From: an uncultured Dysgonomonas sp.
GTDB lineage: Bacteria; Bacteroidota; Bacteroidia; Bacteroidales; Dysgonomonadaceae
Direction of reading: 5' to 3'
Assembly (NCBI GenBank): GCA_900556485.1
Contig: USOX01000002.1
Span: 62,001-126,000 of the forward strand
DNA: 64,000 nt
Positions 28,001 to 36,878 of the stretch are shown here, in pieces. The position numbers were made by a program, and so were the translations under genes. Position 1 is the first letter of the stretch. Every line of letters starts with the position of its first letter. The notes below the pieces were generated by a model. It made no database searches. It was not told the origin of the DNA and saw only the letters and a program-made list of their open reading frames with translations.

Positions 28001-29515
28001 GAAAATATTTTGGAAAATGAATCTACTCCTATAGATATAAAATCCCAACTGCAATTGGTACTTAAAAATTCCAATCGTATGCTGCGAATGGTAAATCAGA
28101 TATTAGATTTCAGAAAAGTTCAAAAACAGAAACTAAATATTCAGGAAACTCTTATTGGAGAGTATGTATCTGACATTTGCAACAACTTCTCAAAAACAGC
28201 TGAAAACCAAAATATTAAACTCAAATTTAGCAATAACACGCCTGATGCTAAAATATGGATAGACAGGGACAGTGTAGAAAAGCTTGTCTTCAATCTTTTA
28301 TCCAATGCGTTTAAGTTTACACCTGTAGATAAAACCATCGAGGTAAATGTATCCTATATAAAGAAAGATAATGCTGTCGCCATTCAGATAAAGGATGAAG
28401 GGCGCGGAATGGGGAAAGATATATTAAACAAACTATTTACCCGCTTTAGCTCCTTCAATAAGGACAAGAACAAGCCAAGTTCAGGAATCGGACTATCAAT
28501 TGTAAAAGAAGTAGCAGATAAGCATCATGCTAAAATAATCGTTGATAGTGAAGTCGATAAAGGCTCTAGTTTTACAGTACTATTTCCTACTGGTATAGAT
28601 CATTTCAAAAATGATGAAAATATAGCCTTTGTTCACGGAGAAGCAACCGATGATATCGTCATTCAGACTGTAGAACCTTCAAAAGAGATTGAGGAGCCTC
28701 TGATAATAGAAAAAACTCAAAATACGGATAATCAAAAGGAAACAATCCTTGTAGTAGAAGACGATCCTGATCTGAGACGATTTATTGTTACCATCCTTGA
28801 GCCATTCTATAATGTCATTGACGCTGCAAATGGAAGAGAAGGATTTGACGCTGCTGCTAATAACATTCCGGATTTTATTATAAGTGATATAATGATGCCG
28901 GAATTAGATGGTGTAGGTCTCTTACAAAAAATAAGAACTACCGCTGAAACCAGCCATATTCCATTCATCTTGCTAACAGCAAAAACAGATATGGAAAGTA
29001 AACTGGATGGGCTGGATTATGGAGCTGATGATTATATAACCAAACCTTTTAGTGTTAAATATTTAAGAGCAAGAATCGAAAATATTATCCGCCAGCGAAA
29101 ACTGCTCTACAATACCTTTACCACAGGTAAACAACCTGAGCCAAAAGAAGAGAAGAAAGAAGCAGAGCATAAAATCACGGAACAGGATGAATTATTCATC
29201 AAAAAGATAAAAGACGAAATAGAACGAAATATAGACAATAGTAATTTCGTTGTAGATAATCTTGCTTCTGCTATGGCAATGAGCCGTACTGTCTTTTTCA
29301 AAAAGTTGAAAAGTCTTACCGGACTTGCACCTATTGAGTTCATACGTGATATAAAAATTAAACATGCAGCCAAACTGATAGAAACACAACAGTATACTAT
29401 CAAAGAAGTATCTTTTATGATAGGAATATCCGATACAAAATACTTTACCCAGTGCTTCAAAAATATTTATGGAATGACTCCAAGCGAATACAAAAACAGA
29501 AGTAAAGAGTCCTAG
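25049..29515 (+). CDS. Hybrid two-component system sensor/regulator (HTCS)
   Basis: A 1488-residue one-protein signalling system. A signal peptide core starts at the inner Met (25112, MRPNCLYYFLVSLLFSISSFAQ), so the true start may be there. Two seven-blade propellers of two-component regulator repeats (GLPQHTVMSILQDRKGFMWFST, IWIGTKGEGVYKL and others) and a Y_Y_Y domain lie in the periplasm, a membrane segment is near 925-945, then HisKA with His971 in DISHEIRTPLT, an ATPase domain (GRGMGKDI, SSGIGLSIVKE), a receiver with Asp1280 in SDIMMPELDG, and an AraC-type helix-turn-helix at about 1385-1485. It senses pectic oligosaccharides and activates the divergent susC operon, by analogy with characterised HTCS proteins. 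Confidence 0.96.
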   Translation: MTKKINIPKKYSIFVLNPKSTMRPNCLYYFLVSLLFSISSFAQQKCFFEHYGTEDGLPQHTVMSILQDRKGFMWFSTWNGLCRFDGYNFYTYRMQQGDKYHMRSNRIDFIMEDKYGYIWALPYDMEPHRFDPRTEQFMGIRSLPGYKDFNFSATKIINTPSGKIWLLSEKMGCVNVVDSTFNIELYNIENKKINGNCVYDVFEDKEYNSWILTNNGLYSVSKNRENINSYFSGKSTDSQPGQNFYSAIEVDDSIWFGSSNGRVWIFDKKSGQQDLLQTETKANIRYLKQIGLDYILIATANDGFFIYNRITGGMDKYGISNLPNMKSNQIIHCYVDKSENIWFELDYEGVAKFNIETRRMKHFEMKIESTISTVFPSNFFIFEDKGNRLWVHPRGGGFSWYDAKEDKLVPFYNEPFSPTWRFSNIMHTAFSDKQGNLWLSTRSHGLDKAIFNDDVFKSIIVDPNIHSTINNDIRAIFEDSKQKLWISTKRGKIFVYDSNHNQLGYICSNGRIESGNPLEGISYCITEDSNQNIWIGTKGEGVYKLIPENGHYKIEHFKHKEEDLYSLSHNSVYSIYEDNKKRIWVGTYGGGLNLLDDNGKRFINYRNNLKNYPAQYGSQIRVISGDKHGNICVGTTLGLIMFSGDFNNISNVKYNFFTRTPEDKNSLSDNDVYDICTTQKGETYLATFGGGLNKIVTVDNKGFPTKFSSYTTKDGLPADVILTLTEDTKGLLWIATEGNLTKFDPEKESFETYSEINRLIDGQNFSEGARCIAKSGIIYFGYSKGVLSIDPDNINKNTYKPYLALTKFQIANKDVPIGENSPLKGNIDDQDYIKLNHKQNFINIEFVALDYIEPKRITYAYKLEGFDEDWIITKKQRIANYTNLSPGKYTFKVKSTNSDGIWVDNEHILDIEVTPSFWQTGWAYFLYFILIVGILYTILRVLFVFYRLRDKVKLEHEQTEMKTRFFTDISHEIRTPLTMIVSPVENILENESTPIDIKSQLQLVLKNSNRMLRMVNQILDFRKVQKQKLNIQETLIGEYVSDICNNFSKTAENQNIKLKFSNNTPDAKIWIDRDSVEKLVFNLLSNAFKFTPVDKTIEVNVSYIKKDNAVAIQIKDEGRGMGKDILNKLFTRFSSFNKDKNKPSSGIGLSIVKEVADKHHAKIIVDSEVDKGSSFTVLFPTGIDHFKNDENIAFVHGEATDDIVIQTVEPSKEIEEPLIIEKTQNTDNQKETILVVEDDPDLRRFIVTILEPFYNVIDAANGREGFDAAANNIPDFIISDIMMPELDGVGLLQKIRTTAETSHIPFILLTAKTDMESKLDGLDYGADDYITKPFSVKYLRARIENIIRQRKLLYNTFTTGKQPEPKEEKKEAEHKITEQDELFIKKIKDEIERNIDNSNFVVDNLASAMAMSRTVFFKKLKSLTGLAPIEFIRDIKIKHAAKLIETQQYTIKEVSFMIGISDTKYFTQCFKNIYGMTPSEYKNRSKES

Positions 29516-29577
29516 AGACAGCTTGAGCCACTTATATAAAATACGGGGTTAAACTAATTCAGTCAAAACATCCCCCA

Positions 29578-29605
29578 TTGTAATAAATATATTTATATAT
29601 ATTTG
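29578..29605 (+). promoter_or_regulatory. Candidate promoter of the DUF4861-uxaB-HIT-uxaA operon
   Basis: TTG at 29578-29580 and TATATTTG at 29598-29605 match the Bacteroidota -33 and -7 boxes, though the 17-base spacer is shorter than the usual 19-21. It lies 45 bases before the ATG at 29651. Confidence 0.5.
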
Positions 29606-29650
29606 TCTGAAACTATATATTTTCATATTTTCACATATTCTAAAAAACTT

Positions 29651-30865
29651 ATGAGAATCTTCTACCATATTTGCATATTTATTTCCTTTTTTATGTGTGC
29701 GCACACACTGCAAGCTCAGTTGTCGCAAACAATTTATCTAAAAAATAATTCTTCTCTTAGTGGAACTGATTATGTTCTGGAGATACCTGTCAATGATTTA
29801 AAGATATCGCAAGGAAATCACATAGCAACTATAGGCAAAGAAAATGTTCCTATCGAAATAGTACAAAACATTCATGGAAATCAGCTGGCTATTTTTCCTG
29901 TGAGCAAAATAAAGGGAAATGAGGATTTAAAGATATCGATCACACAAGGTGTAGCTACAGATTATCCAAAACGTACTTATGCTGAACTTTCTCACAAAAT
30001 CGGAGGACATTTCGAAGGGCACAAGTATGTAGGTGGTTACTCATGGGTTAAACCAAACTATATCACTTTGCCGGGTACTTTCAGAGATCATTCTTACTAC
30101 ATCAAATATGAAGGTCCGGGATGGGAAAACGATAAAGTTGCTTTCCGTTTCTATCTAGACAACCGTAATGCTATAGACGTTTTTGGTAAAAAAACTTCTG
30201 ATATTGTACTTCCGGCTGTTGGAGTAGATGGCTTCGACAATTATCACCAAATGGCTGATTGGGGTATGGATAATATGAAAGTAGGAAAGGCACTTGGAAT
30301 AGGCTCAATTGCGATCTGGGATGGTGAAAAGGCCGTACGAGTAGAGAAGAAAGACAGTATGACCTGCTTTATTCCTGCTGATGGTAAAATCTGTTCACAA
30401 GTAAAAACGATTTATTATGGATGGGATGCCAATGGCACAAAATGTGATTTAACTTCCCTTATATCTATAGATGCCGGCAACAGAGCCTCTCATATGGAGC
30501 TATTGACAGACAAGGCTATAGATAATATTACAACTGGGGTTATCAAAAACAAAAATGCAGAACTGATAGTAGGACATAATCCAAATAGTACATGGTCTTA
30601 TATCGCCACATTTGGAAAGCAAAGCCTAAATGATGACATGCAGGGACTTGCTGTTTTTGTTCGTACTAAACAAATAAAAGAAATAACAGAAGATACACTT
30701 AACCATGTGATTATTCTTTCTCCTGAAAATAATTATACTGAATACTATTTTATGCCAACATGGGAGCTTGATAAAGAACCTGTGGTAACAAAAGATGATT
30801 TTATGAAGTGTGTAAATGAGGTTTTACACAAGCTAAATAATCCGATTTCTTATTCCGTTAAATAA
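29651..30865 (+). CDS. DUF4861 family secreted protein of pectin loci
   Basis: The start at ATG 29651 is chosen because the signal peptide MRIFYHICIFISFFMCAHTLQAQ begins there; the longer frame starts with TTG. The remaining ~380 residues are beta-rich with motifs GGHFEGHKYVGGYSW, YYIKYEGPGWENDKVAFRFYLD and FDNYHQMADWGMDNMKVGKALGIG, which I recognise as DUF4861. The family lies in loci for pectin and alginate-like uronans; some members were reported as polysaccharide-active, but I know no firm reaction for this one. It begins the plus-strand galacturonate operon, 30 bases before uxaB, so a role in periplasmic uronate release or end-sugar conversion is my inference. Confidence 0.78.
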   Translation: MRIFYHICIFISFFMCAHTLQAQLSQTIYLKNNSSLSGTDYVLEIPVNDLKISQGNHIATIGKENVPIEIVQNIHGNQLAIFPVSKIKGNEDLKISITQGVATDYPKRTYAELSHKIGGHFEGHKYVGGYSWVKPNYITLPGTFRDHSYYIKYEGPGWENDKVAFRFYLDNRNAIDVFGKKTSDIVLPAVGVDGFDNYHQMADWGMDNMKVGKALGIGSIAIWDGEKAVRVEKKDSMTCFIPADGKICSQVKTIYYGWDANGTKCDLTSLISIDAGNRASHMELLTDKAIDNITTGVIKNKNAELIVGHNPNSTWSYIATFGKQSLNDDMQGLAVFVRTKQIKEITEDTLNHVIILSPENNYTEYYFMPTWELDKEPVVTKDDFMKCVNEVLHKLNNPISYSVK

Positions 30866-30895
30866 TCAATTAACTACATACAAAATATAATACCA

Positions 30896-32338
30896 ATGAA
30901 AGAACTGAATAAAACCACTGTAGAAAAGAAAGATTTACCAGTAAAAATACTTCAATTCGGAGAAGGAAACTTCCTTCGCGCATTTGTAGACTGGATGATA
31001 GACAAAGCCAATAATGCCGGTGTAATGAACCATGGTATCACTGTGGTACAACCTATTGCACAAGGTGAAGCTATTGCAAATATTTTCAAACAACAAGACT
31101 GCTTATATCACGTTTACCTAGAGGGAATTAAAGATAAGAAGCCTGTAAAAGAAGTAGCATTGGTGAAAAGCATAATGGATATAATGAATCCTTGCTGCCA
31201 ATACAATGAATACGAAAAACTATTTCTTAGTCCTGAGCTGGAAATGATTATTTCTAATACAACAGAAGCAGGTATCCGCTACGAAGAAGGTGATGACCTG
31301 AACGCAGAACCGCCAAAATCGTTCCCTGCTAAAATGACAGCGCTTCTACACAAAAGATATAAAAAATATGATGGAGCAGTAGACAAAGGATTGCTTGTAA
31401 TCTGCTGTGAACTTATCGAAGACAATGGCTCCACACTTCGCGAATATATAATCAAGCATGCAGAGTACAACAATCTGGAAGAAGGTTTTATCAACTGGAT
31501 AAATACAGCATGCCACTTCTATGACACACTTGTAGACCGTATTGTACCGGGATTCCCTCGTGAAAATATAGACGAAATCAAAGCTGAGATCGGATTTAAT
31601 GATAACCTTGTTGTAAAAGGCGAATATTTCCACGTATGGGCTATCGGTGGAGATTCTGTAATTAAAGAGAAATTCCCTCTTGATAAGGCTGGATTGAATG
31701 TCTTATTTATGGATGATATTAAAGACTTCCGTGCTAAGAAAGTACGCATATTGAATGGTTCGCACACTGCGATGGTTCCTGTTGCTTTACAACTAGGATG
31801 CGAAACAGTTATGGACGCTTTCAATACTCCTGAAGTAGAAAAGTATATCAATCAGATGGTAGCACAGGAAGTACTTCCTGCTATCGACGAAGACCCGGAA
31901 GAATTAAAAGCTTTCGCCGCAAAAATATTAGAGCGTTTCTATAATCCATATTTGAAGCATTATCTGAAAGATATTTCTCTTAATTCTATCTCTAAATGGG
32001 AGACTCGTGACTACCCTACTGTATACGATAACTATAAGAAGTTAGATAAGAATGCTAAGCTTACAACATTCTCTTTTGCAGCTTTATTAGTTCTTTATAC
32101 AGGACAATCAGAAGCGAAAGGATTTACTCCAAATGATACTCCTGAATTCCTAGAATTTATCCAAACATCATTTAACCAAAACGATGTTAAAGGATGGGTA
32201 ACAGCAGTAATAAATAATAAAGAAATGTGGAAAGAGAATTTTGCAAAAGTACCTTTCTTTATTGACGAAGTAACAAAAGATGTGGAAGCAATACTTAATA
32301 AAGGTATGCTCAAAGCGTTGAAAGAAGTTATAGCTTAA
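30896..32338 (+). CDS. uxaB: Tagaturonate reductase (altronate oxidoreductase)
   Basis: A 480-residue polyol dehydrogenase-family enzyme. ILQFGEGNFLRAFVDWMID near residues 19-37 is the N-terminal NAD-binding motif, and VRILNGSHTAMVPVALQLGC near 282-301 is the conserved catalytic block with the NGxH pattern of mannitol/altronate dehydrogenases. It reduces D-tagaturonate to D-altronate with NADH, the second step of galacturonate breakdown in the cytoplasm. The HIT gene follows after 11 bases and uxaA after that. Fructuronate reductase (UxuB) is the alternative but the uxaA neighbour favours UxaB. Confidence 0.93.
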   Translation: MKELNKTTVEKKDLPVKILQFGEGNFLRAFVDWMIDKANNAGVMNHGITVVQPIAQGEAIANIFKQQDCLYHVYLEGIKDKKPVKEVALVKSIMDIMNPCCQYNEYEKLFLSPELEMIISNTTEAGIRYEEGDDLNAEPPKSFPAKMTALLHKRYKKYDGAVDKGLLVICCELIEDNGSTLREYIIKHAEYNNLEEGFINWINTACHFYDTLVDRIVPGFPRENIDEIKAEIGFNDNLVVKGEYFHVWAIGGDSVIKEKFPLDKAGLNVLFMDDIKDFRAKKVRILNGSHTAMVPVALQLGCETVMDAFNTPEVEKYINQMVAQEVLPAIDEDPEELKAFAAKILERFYNPYLKHYLKDISLNSISKWETRDYPTVYDNYKKLDKNAKLTTFSFAALLVLYTGQSEAKGFTPNDTPEFLEFIQTSFNQNDVKGWVTAVINNKEMWKENFAKVPFFIDEVTKDVEAILNKGMLKALKEVIA

Positions 32339-32349
32339 ATACAACTATT

Positions 32350-32769
32350 ATGAATAACGATTGTTTATACTGCAACACGAATCAAACCCAGTTAGACCTT
32401 ATGATAAAGGTCTGCGATCTGAATGTTTCTTCGGTATATCTTTTTAGAGAGCAAACTTATAGAGGACGCTGTATAGTAGCCTATAAAGATCATGCAAAAG
32501 AATTGTATGAACTCAACGACAATGAGTTATTAGCCTATATGCAGGATGTAAACAAAGTGGCTAAAGCAATGAAGGAAATATTCAATCCGGCTAAGATTAA
32601 CTACGGAGCTTATTCTGACAAACTGCCACACTTACATATGCACCTAGTACCAAAATATATTGATGGCACAGATTTTGGCTCTACATTTACGATGAACCCT
32701 CAAAAGGTTTATTTATCAGACGAAGAGTATATGGAAATGCTTATAACCATCAAGAGTAAATTAAAATAA
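32350..32769 (+). CDS. HIT family protein
   Basis: A 139-residue histidine-triad protein with HLHMHLV at 94-100 (His94, His96, His98; the family pattern HxHxHxx). Residues 4-8 (DCLYC) form a CxxC pair that may bind metal, as in several HIT proteins. HIT enzymes are nucleotidyl hydrolases or transferases acting on adenosine phosphoramidates or dinucleotides. Its position between uxaB and uxaA, with gaps of 11 and 16 bases, means it is cotranscribed with galacturonate catabolism, but I cannot name a matching reaction. Confidence 0.88.
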   Translation: MNNDCLYCNTNQTQLDLMIKVCDLNVSSVYLFREQTYRGRCIVAYKDHAKELYELNDNELLAYMQDVNKVAKAMKEIFNPAKINYGAYSDKLPHLHMHLVPKYIDGTDFGSTFTMNPQKVYLSDEEYMEMLITIKSKLK

Positions 32770-32785
32770 GACAAAGTATTAAGCA

Positions 32786-34273
32786 ATGAATAAATATCTA
32801 AAAATAGCCCCTACAGATAATGTCTGTGTAGCTATAGAAGACCTGAAAACCGGAGATACACTAAATATGGATGGTTTGTCTGTTGTAATTAAAGCAGACA
32901 TCCCTACCGGACATAAATTTGCGGTTGCAGAAATAAAAGAAAATGAAGATGTTATCAAATATGGTTATCCTATCGGACACGCAACAATGGATATACATAT
33001 TGGAGACCATGTGCATACGCAGAATGTAAAAACAAATCTTCACGACGATTTGCAATACTCCTATATTCCGGTTCATCCTAAACTGGATATACCTAAGAGC
33101 GATCTGAAAATAAACGGATACCTGCGCTACAATGGTGAAATGGGTATACGCAACGAATTATGGATTGTTCCTACTGTTGGTTGTGTAAATGGACAAGCTC
33201 AGGCTATTATCAACCGTGTAAAATCAGAGTTAGATGTATCTCATATAGACGACATACGGGTTTATACTCATAACTATGGTTGCTCACAGCTTGGAGATGA
33301 CCATGTGAATACCCAAAAGGCACTAGCGGCTTTGGCTAAGCACCCAAATGCAGGGGGCGTTCTAGTTCTTAGTTTAGGTTGCGAAAATAACCAACAAAAG
33401 GACTTTAAGAAAGTTATGGGCGAATGGGACGAAAAACGTGTCCGTTTCCTTATCTCACAAGAAGTTCAGGATGAAATAGAGACCGGATTCCAGATGATGA
33501 AGGAACTGGTTGAAAATATGCGTAAAGATAAGCGCGAACCATTACCATTATCTAAACTTAAAGTAGGTTTGAAATGTGGTGGTAGCGATGGATTCTCTGG
33601 CATTACAGCTAACCCTCTAGTAGGTCAGTTCTCCGACTGGCTGATAGGTCAGGGAGGTACAAGTATACTGACAGAGGTTCCTGAAATGTTTGGAGCTGAA
33701 ACAATCCTTATGAATCGTGCAGAAAGCAAAAAAGTGTTTGATGATACTGTATTACTAATCAACAATTTCAAACATTATTTCAGAAAATTTGATCAGCCGA
33801 TATATGAAAACCCATCACCGGGAAATAAAGCCGGAGGTATAACCACCCTCGAAGATAAATCGCTGGGTTGTACTCAAAAAGGCGGAAATTCGGAAGTAGT
33901 AGATGTTCTTGACTATGGTCAACCTGTTACCAAGCATGGCTTAAATTTACTAAATGCACCGGGTAACGACCTTGTAGCAGCATCTGCTTTAGCAATGTCC
34001 GGTTGTCAGATAGTTCTGTTCACTACAGGTCGTGGTACTCCATTCGGAGCATTCGTTCCCACAATGAAAATATCTACTAACTCTAAATTGTACGAATTCA
34101 AAAAGAACTGGATAGACTTTAATGCAGGAGCATTACTGGAAGGAAAAAGTATGGAAACTGTATTAAATGACTTTATCAATTTTACAGTTGATGTATGCAA
34201 TGGTAATCACCTGAAACATGAAGAAACCGGATTTAAAGAAATAGCTATCTTTAAAACAGGAGTTACATTATAA
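32786..34273 (+). CDS. uxaA: Altronate dehydratase
   Basis: A 495-residue UxaA-family dehydratase. Residues 1-95 form the SAF domain (DTLNMDGLSVVIKADIPTGHKFA and GHATMDIHIGDHVHTQN), and residues 105-495 the catalytic part with GYLRYNGEMGIRNELWIVPTVGCVN, YTHNYGCSQLGDD and LSLGCENNQ, whose cysteines and acidic residues bind the iron or manganese cofactor. It dehydrates D-altronate to 2-keto-3-deoxy-D-gluconate. It is the last gene of the operon; a hairpin follows. KDG kinase and aldolase genes are not in the window. Confidence 0.95.
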   Translation: MNKYLKIAPTDNVCVAIEDLKTGDTLNMDGLSVVIKADIPTGHKFAVAEIKENEDVIKYGYPIGHATMDIHIGDHVHTQNVKTNLHDDLQYSYIPVHPKLDIPKSDLKINGYLRYNGEMGIRNELWIVPTVGCVNGQAQAIINRVKSELDVSHIDDIRVYTHNYGCSQLGDDHVNTQKALAALAKHPNAGGVLVLSLGCENNQQKDFKKVMGEWDEKRVRFLISQEVQDEIETGFQMMKELVENMRKDKREPLPLSKLKVGLKCGGSDGFSGITANPLVGQFSDWLIGQGGTSILTEVPEMFGAETILMNRAESKKVFDDTVLLINNFKHYFRKFDQPIYENPSPGNKAGGITTLEDKSLGCTQKGGNSEVVDVLDYGQPVTKHGLNLLNAPGNDLVAASALAMSGCQIVLFTTGRGTPFGAFVPTMKISTNSKLYEFKKNWIDFNAGALLEGKSMETVLNDFINFTVDVCNGNHLKHEETGFKEIAIFKTGVTL

Positions 34274-34312
34274 AAAGCATTGATTTAATTATATCTGGGT
34301 TAAGAAGAGAGT

Positions 34313-34350
34313 CCCTTATTTTCTACGGAAGGTAAGGGGCCTTTATTTTT
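34313..34350 (+). terminator. Hairpin terminator after uxaA
   Basis: CCCTTA at 34313-34318 pairs with TAAGGG at 34333-34338, followed by CCTTTATTTTT. It overlaps the last codons of the convergent rnc gene. Confidence 0.55.
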
Positions 34351-35194
34351 CGTCTTCCTGACTATTTTCTACAGGTTGTTCTTCTTCGGTATCTTTGATA
34401 TAAGTCTCGCTATGTACACGCTGTTGCTCTTCCTGCAATTCATATATATGATTGCGGAATGTAATATTATGCTGAATCTTATTATAAGCCTCTTTTGCAG
34501 CTTTTTGTTGTGACTCCTTTTTCGAATAACCGGTGCCAAGACCAGCTTGTTCTCCAAGTATTATAACAGCAGTTTTAAATATAGGAGTATTATTTTCATC
34601 CACAAAGCTATCTATAAGATCAAAGCTTATTGATATCTTTTGTTTCTGGCTCCATTCTATTAGTTTAGACTTATAGTTACCTTCTATCTCAGCGACAGTT
34701 TCTATATTCAGGTATTGTATAATTAGACGTTCGTGAACAAATTTTTTGGATGCCCGGTATCCCTGATCTAAATATATAGCACCAATCAGAGCTTCCAATG
34801 CATTCCCATACATATGTGTATTGGGTGTGGTATTGCGTGTAGATGTTTTTATCAGCTTATCTAATCCTAATTCTAAAGCCAAACGGTTCAGCGTTTCACG
34901 TTGCACAATTTTAGAACGCATATTAGTTAAGAAACCCTCTTTTTTATACTCAAATTCTTTAAAAACTATATCAGCAACTATGGCATCGAGAATAGCATCT
35001 CCTAAAAATTCGAGGCGTTCGTTGTTTATCCATCTTCCATCTTTCATTTTTATGGAAGATGATTTATGGAGTAGTGCTTGTTCGTAGAGAGTGATATTAC
35101 ATGGATAAAAGCCAAGTATTTTGTAAAAAGACACATAAGGCTCCTTCCCTCTTTTAGGAAGAAGCCTTATATTCTGATATATCTTTTTCAGCAC
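34343..35194 (-). CDS. rnc: Ribonuclease III
   Basis: A 283-residue RNase III. The signature ERLEFLGDA at 59-67 with the catalytic acidic residues lies in the endonuclease domain, and a double-stranded RNA-binding domain follows (GLGTGYSKKESQQKAAKEAYNKI near 222-244). The start codon appears to be GTG (35192-35194), six bases after the fabF stop. It processes rRNA precursors and double-stranded RNA. The order acpP-fabF-rnc is conserved in Bacteroidota. The last ~30 residues are a Glu-rich extension. Confidence 0.95.
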   Translation of the reverse strand: MLKKIYQNIRLLPKRGKEPYVSFYKILGFYPCNITLYEQALLHKSSSIKMKDGRWINNERLEFLGDAILDAIVADIVFKEFEYKKEGFLTNMRSKIVQRETLNRLALELGLDKLIKTSTRNTTPNTHMYGNALEALIGAIYLDQGYRASKKFVHERLIIQYLNIETVAEIEGNYKSKLIEWSQKQKISISFDLIDSFVDENNTPIFKTAVIILGEQAGLGTGYSKKESQQKAAKEAYNKIQHNITFRNHIYELQEEQQRVHSETYIKDTEEEQPVENSQEDEK

Positions 35195-35200
35195 GCTGAC

Positions 35201-36463
35201 TTATTTCTTAAACTTCTTAACAATCACACAAGCGTTATGTCCACCAAAACCAAATGTATTAGATAAAGCAGCATTAACTGTTCTCTTCTGAGCTTCGTTA
35301 AATGTCAGATTCAATTTATAGTCTATCTCTGGATCTTCGTCTCCTTCTGTAAAGTTAATAGTAGGAGGAACGATATCATTTTGAACAGATAAAACACAGA
35401 ACAAAGCTTCTAATGCTCCTGCGGCACCCAGCAAATGTCCTGTCATTGATTTTGTAGAACTTATATTAAGGTTGTATGCATGTTCTCCAAATACTTCTTT
35501 GATAGCTTTTATCTCAGAAGGGTCTCCTACAGGAGTTGAAGTTCCATGTACATTAATGTAGTCTAAGTCTGTTGGCTGCATATTTGCATCTTGCAATGCA
35601 TTTCTCATCACAAGCTTAGCTCCTAATCCTTCCGGATGAGATGCTGTCATATGATAAGCATCAGCCGACATTCCACCACCTACTACTTCGGCATAAATTT
35701 TAGCACCACGAGCTAACGCATGCTCCAATTCTTCGAAAATAAGACAGGCAGAACCTTCACCAATCACAAATCCGTCGCGACTCTTACTGAACGGACGGGA
35801 TGCTGTCTGAGGAGAATCGTTACGTGTAGATAATGCTGTCATAGCGTTGAAGCCACCAACTCCGGAAACTGAAATTGCAGCCTCTGCTCCCCCTACAACC
35901 ATTACATCTGCTTTTCCTAAACGAATATGATCGAATGCAGAAATAGCACTATGTGTAGACGATGCACATGCCGAAACAGTACCATAGTTAGGACCACGAA
36001 GGCCATGACGAATAGAAATTAATCCTGCTGCAATATCCGAAATCATTTTAGGGATAAAGAAAGGATTAAACTTAGGGCCCATATCTTCGTGAGTATAATA
36101 GTATCCTACTTCTTCTTCGAAAGTACGGATACCACCGATACCTGCAGACATGATCACACCGATTCTGTCGCAATTAAGATTTTCGAAATCAAGTTTCGAG
36201 TCTGCAATTGCTTCTTCAGATGATCCTATAGCCAGTAAAGTATATCTATCACATTTACGGATTTCTTTACGATCCATATATTTTGATGGGTCGTAATCTT
36301 TAACCTCGCAAGCGAATTGTGTTTTAAATTTTGACGCGTCAAATTGAGTAATAGGTCCAGCTCCGCTAACACCTTTCAGCGCATTCTCCCATGTAGTTGC
36401 GACATCATTTCCTAAAGGGGTTACCGAACCTAGACCTGTTACTACTACTCTTTTTAATTCCAT
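35201..36463 (-). CDS. fabF: 3-oxoacyl-[acyl-carrier-protein] synthase II
   Basis: A 420-residue condensing enzyme with the full Cys-His-His set: Cys166 in TVSACASST, His306 in VHGTSTPVGD, Lys338 in SSTKSMTGH and His343. It elongates acyl chains in fatty acid synthesis with malonyl-ACP. It lies 21 bases after acpP and six before rnc in one operon. Length matches FabF. Confidence 0.97.
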   Translation of the reverse strand: MELKRVVVTGLGSVTPLGNDVATTWENALKGVSGAGPITQFDASKFKTQFACEVKDYDPSKYMDRKEIRKCDRYTLLAIGSSEEAIADSKLDFENLNCDRIGVIMSAGIGGIRTFEEEVGYYYTHEDMGPKFNPFFIPKMISDIAAGLISIRHGLRGPNYGTVSACASSTHSAISAFDHIRLGKADVMVVGGAEAAISVSGVGGFNAMTALSTRNDSPQTASRPFSKSRDGFVIGEGSACLIFEELEHALARGAKIYAEVVGGGMSADAYHMTASHPEGLGAKLVMRNALQDANMQPTDLDYINVHGTSTPVGDPSEIKAIKEVFGEHAYNLNISSTKSMTGHLLGAAGALEALFCVLSVQNDIVPPTINFTEGDEDPEIDYKLNLTFNEAQKRTVNAALSNTFGFGGHNACVIVKKFKK

Positions 36464-36484
36464 AAAGTAATATTGGAAAAAAAA

Positions 36485-36721
36485 TTATTTTGCATTTGCT
36501 TCAATGTAAGAGATAGCGTCTCCTACTGTAGCGATTTTTTCAGTTTGATCATCTGGAATAGAAATACCAAATTCTTTTTCGAATTCCATGATTAATTCTA
36601 CTGTGTCAAGTGAATCAGCTCCAAGATCGTTAGTAAAGCTTGCAGTGTTTGTTACTTCAGATTCTTCAACACCTAACTTATCTACAATAATTGCTTTCAC
36701 TTTTGATGCTACTTCTGACAT
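36485..36721 (-). CDS. acpP: Acyl carrier protein
   Basis: A 78-residue acidic four-helix protein. Ser37 in [15 protein letters not shown] is the site for the phosphopantetheine arm. It carries growing acyl chains for fatty acid synthesis and is first gene of acpP-fabF-rnc. A TTACTTTG box lies about 50 bases upstream. Confidence 0.97.
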   Translation of the reverse strand: MSEVASKVKAIIVDKLGVEESEVTNTASFTNDLGADSLDTVELIMEFEKEFGISIPDDQTEKIATVGDAISYIEANAK

Positions 36722-36772
36722 AATTTTTAGTTTTGATTAATAATAATTTTTTTATTTCTAATTTTGTCGGTG

Positions 36773-36804
36773 CAAAGTAACAGTTTTTTATCTATACGAA
36801 ACAA
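36773..36804 (-). promoter_or_regulatory. Promoter of acpP-fabF-rnc
   Basis: On the minus strand TTG (36802-36804), a 21-base spacer, then TTACTTTG (36773-36780), one mismatch from TAnnTTTG. Confidence 0.55.
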
Positions 36805-36878
36805 ATATTTTGCTTATAAAATAGTTAAAATTGCACATTTTTTTTATTTGTGTGCAGAACACCATCTAAAATTAAGGA

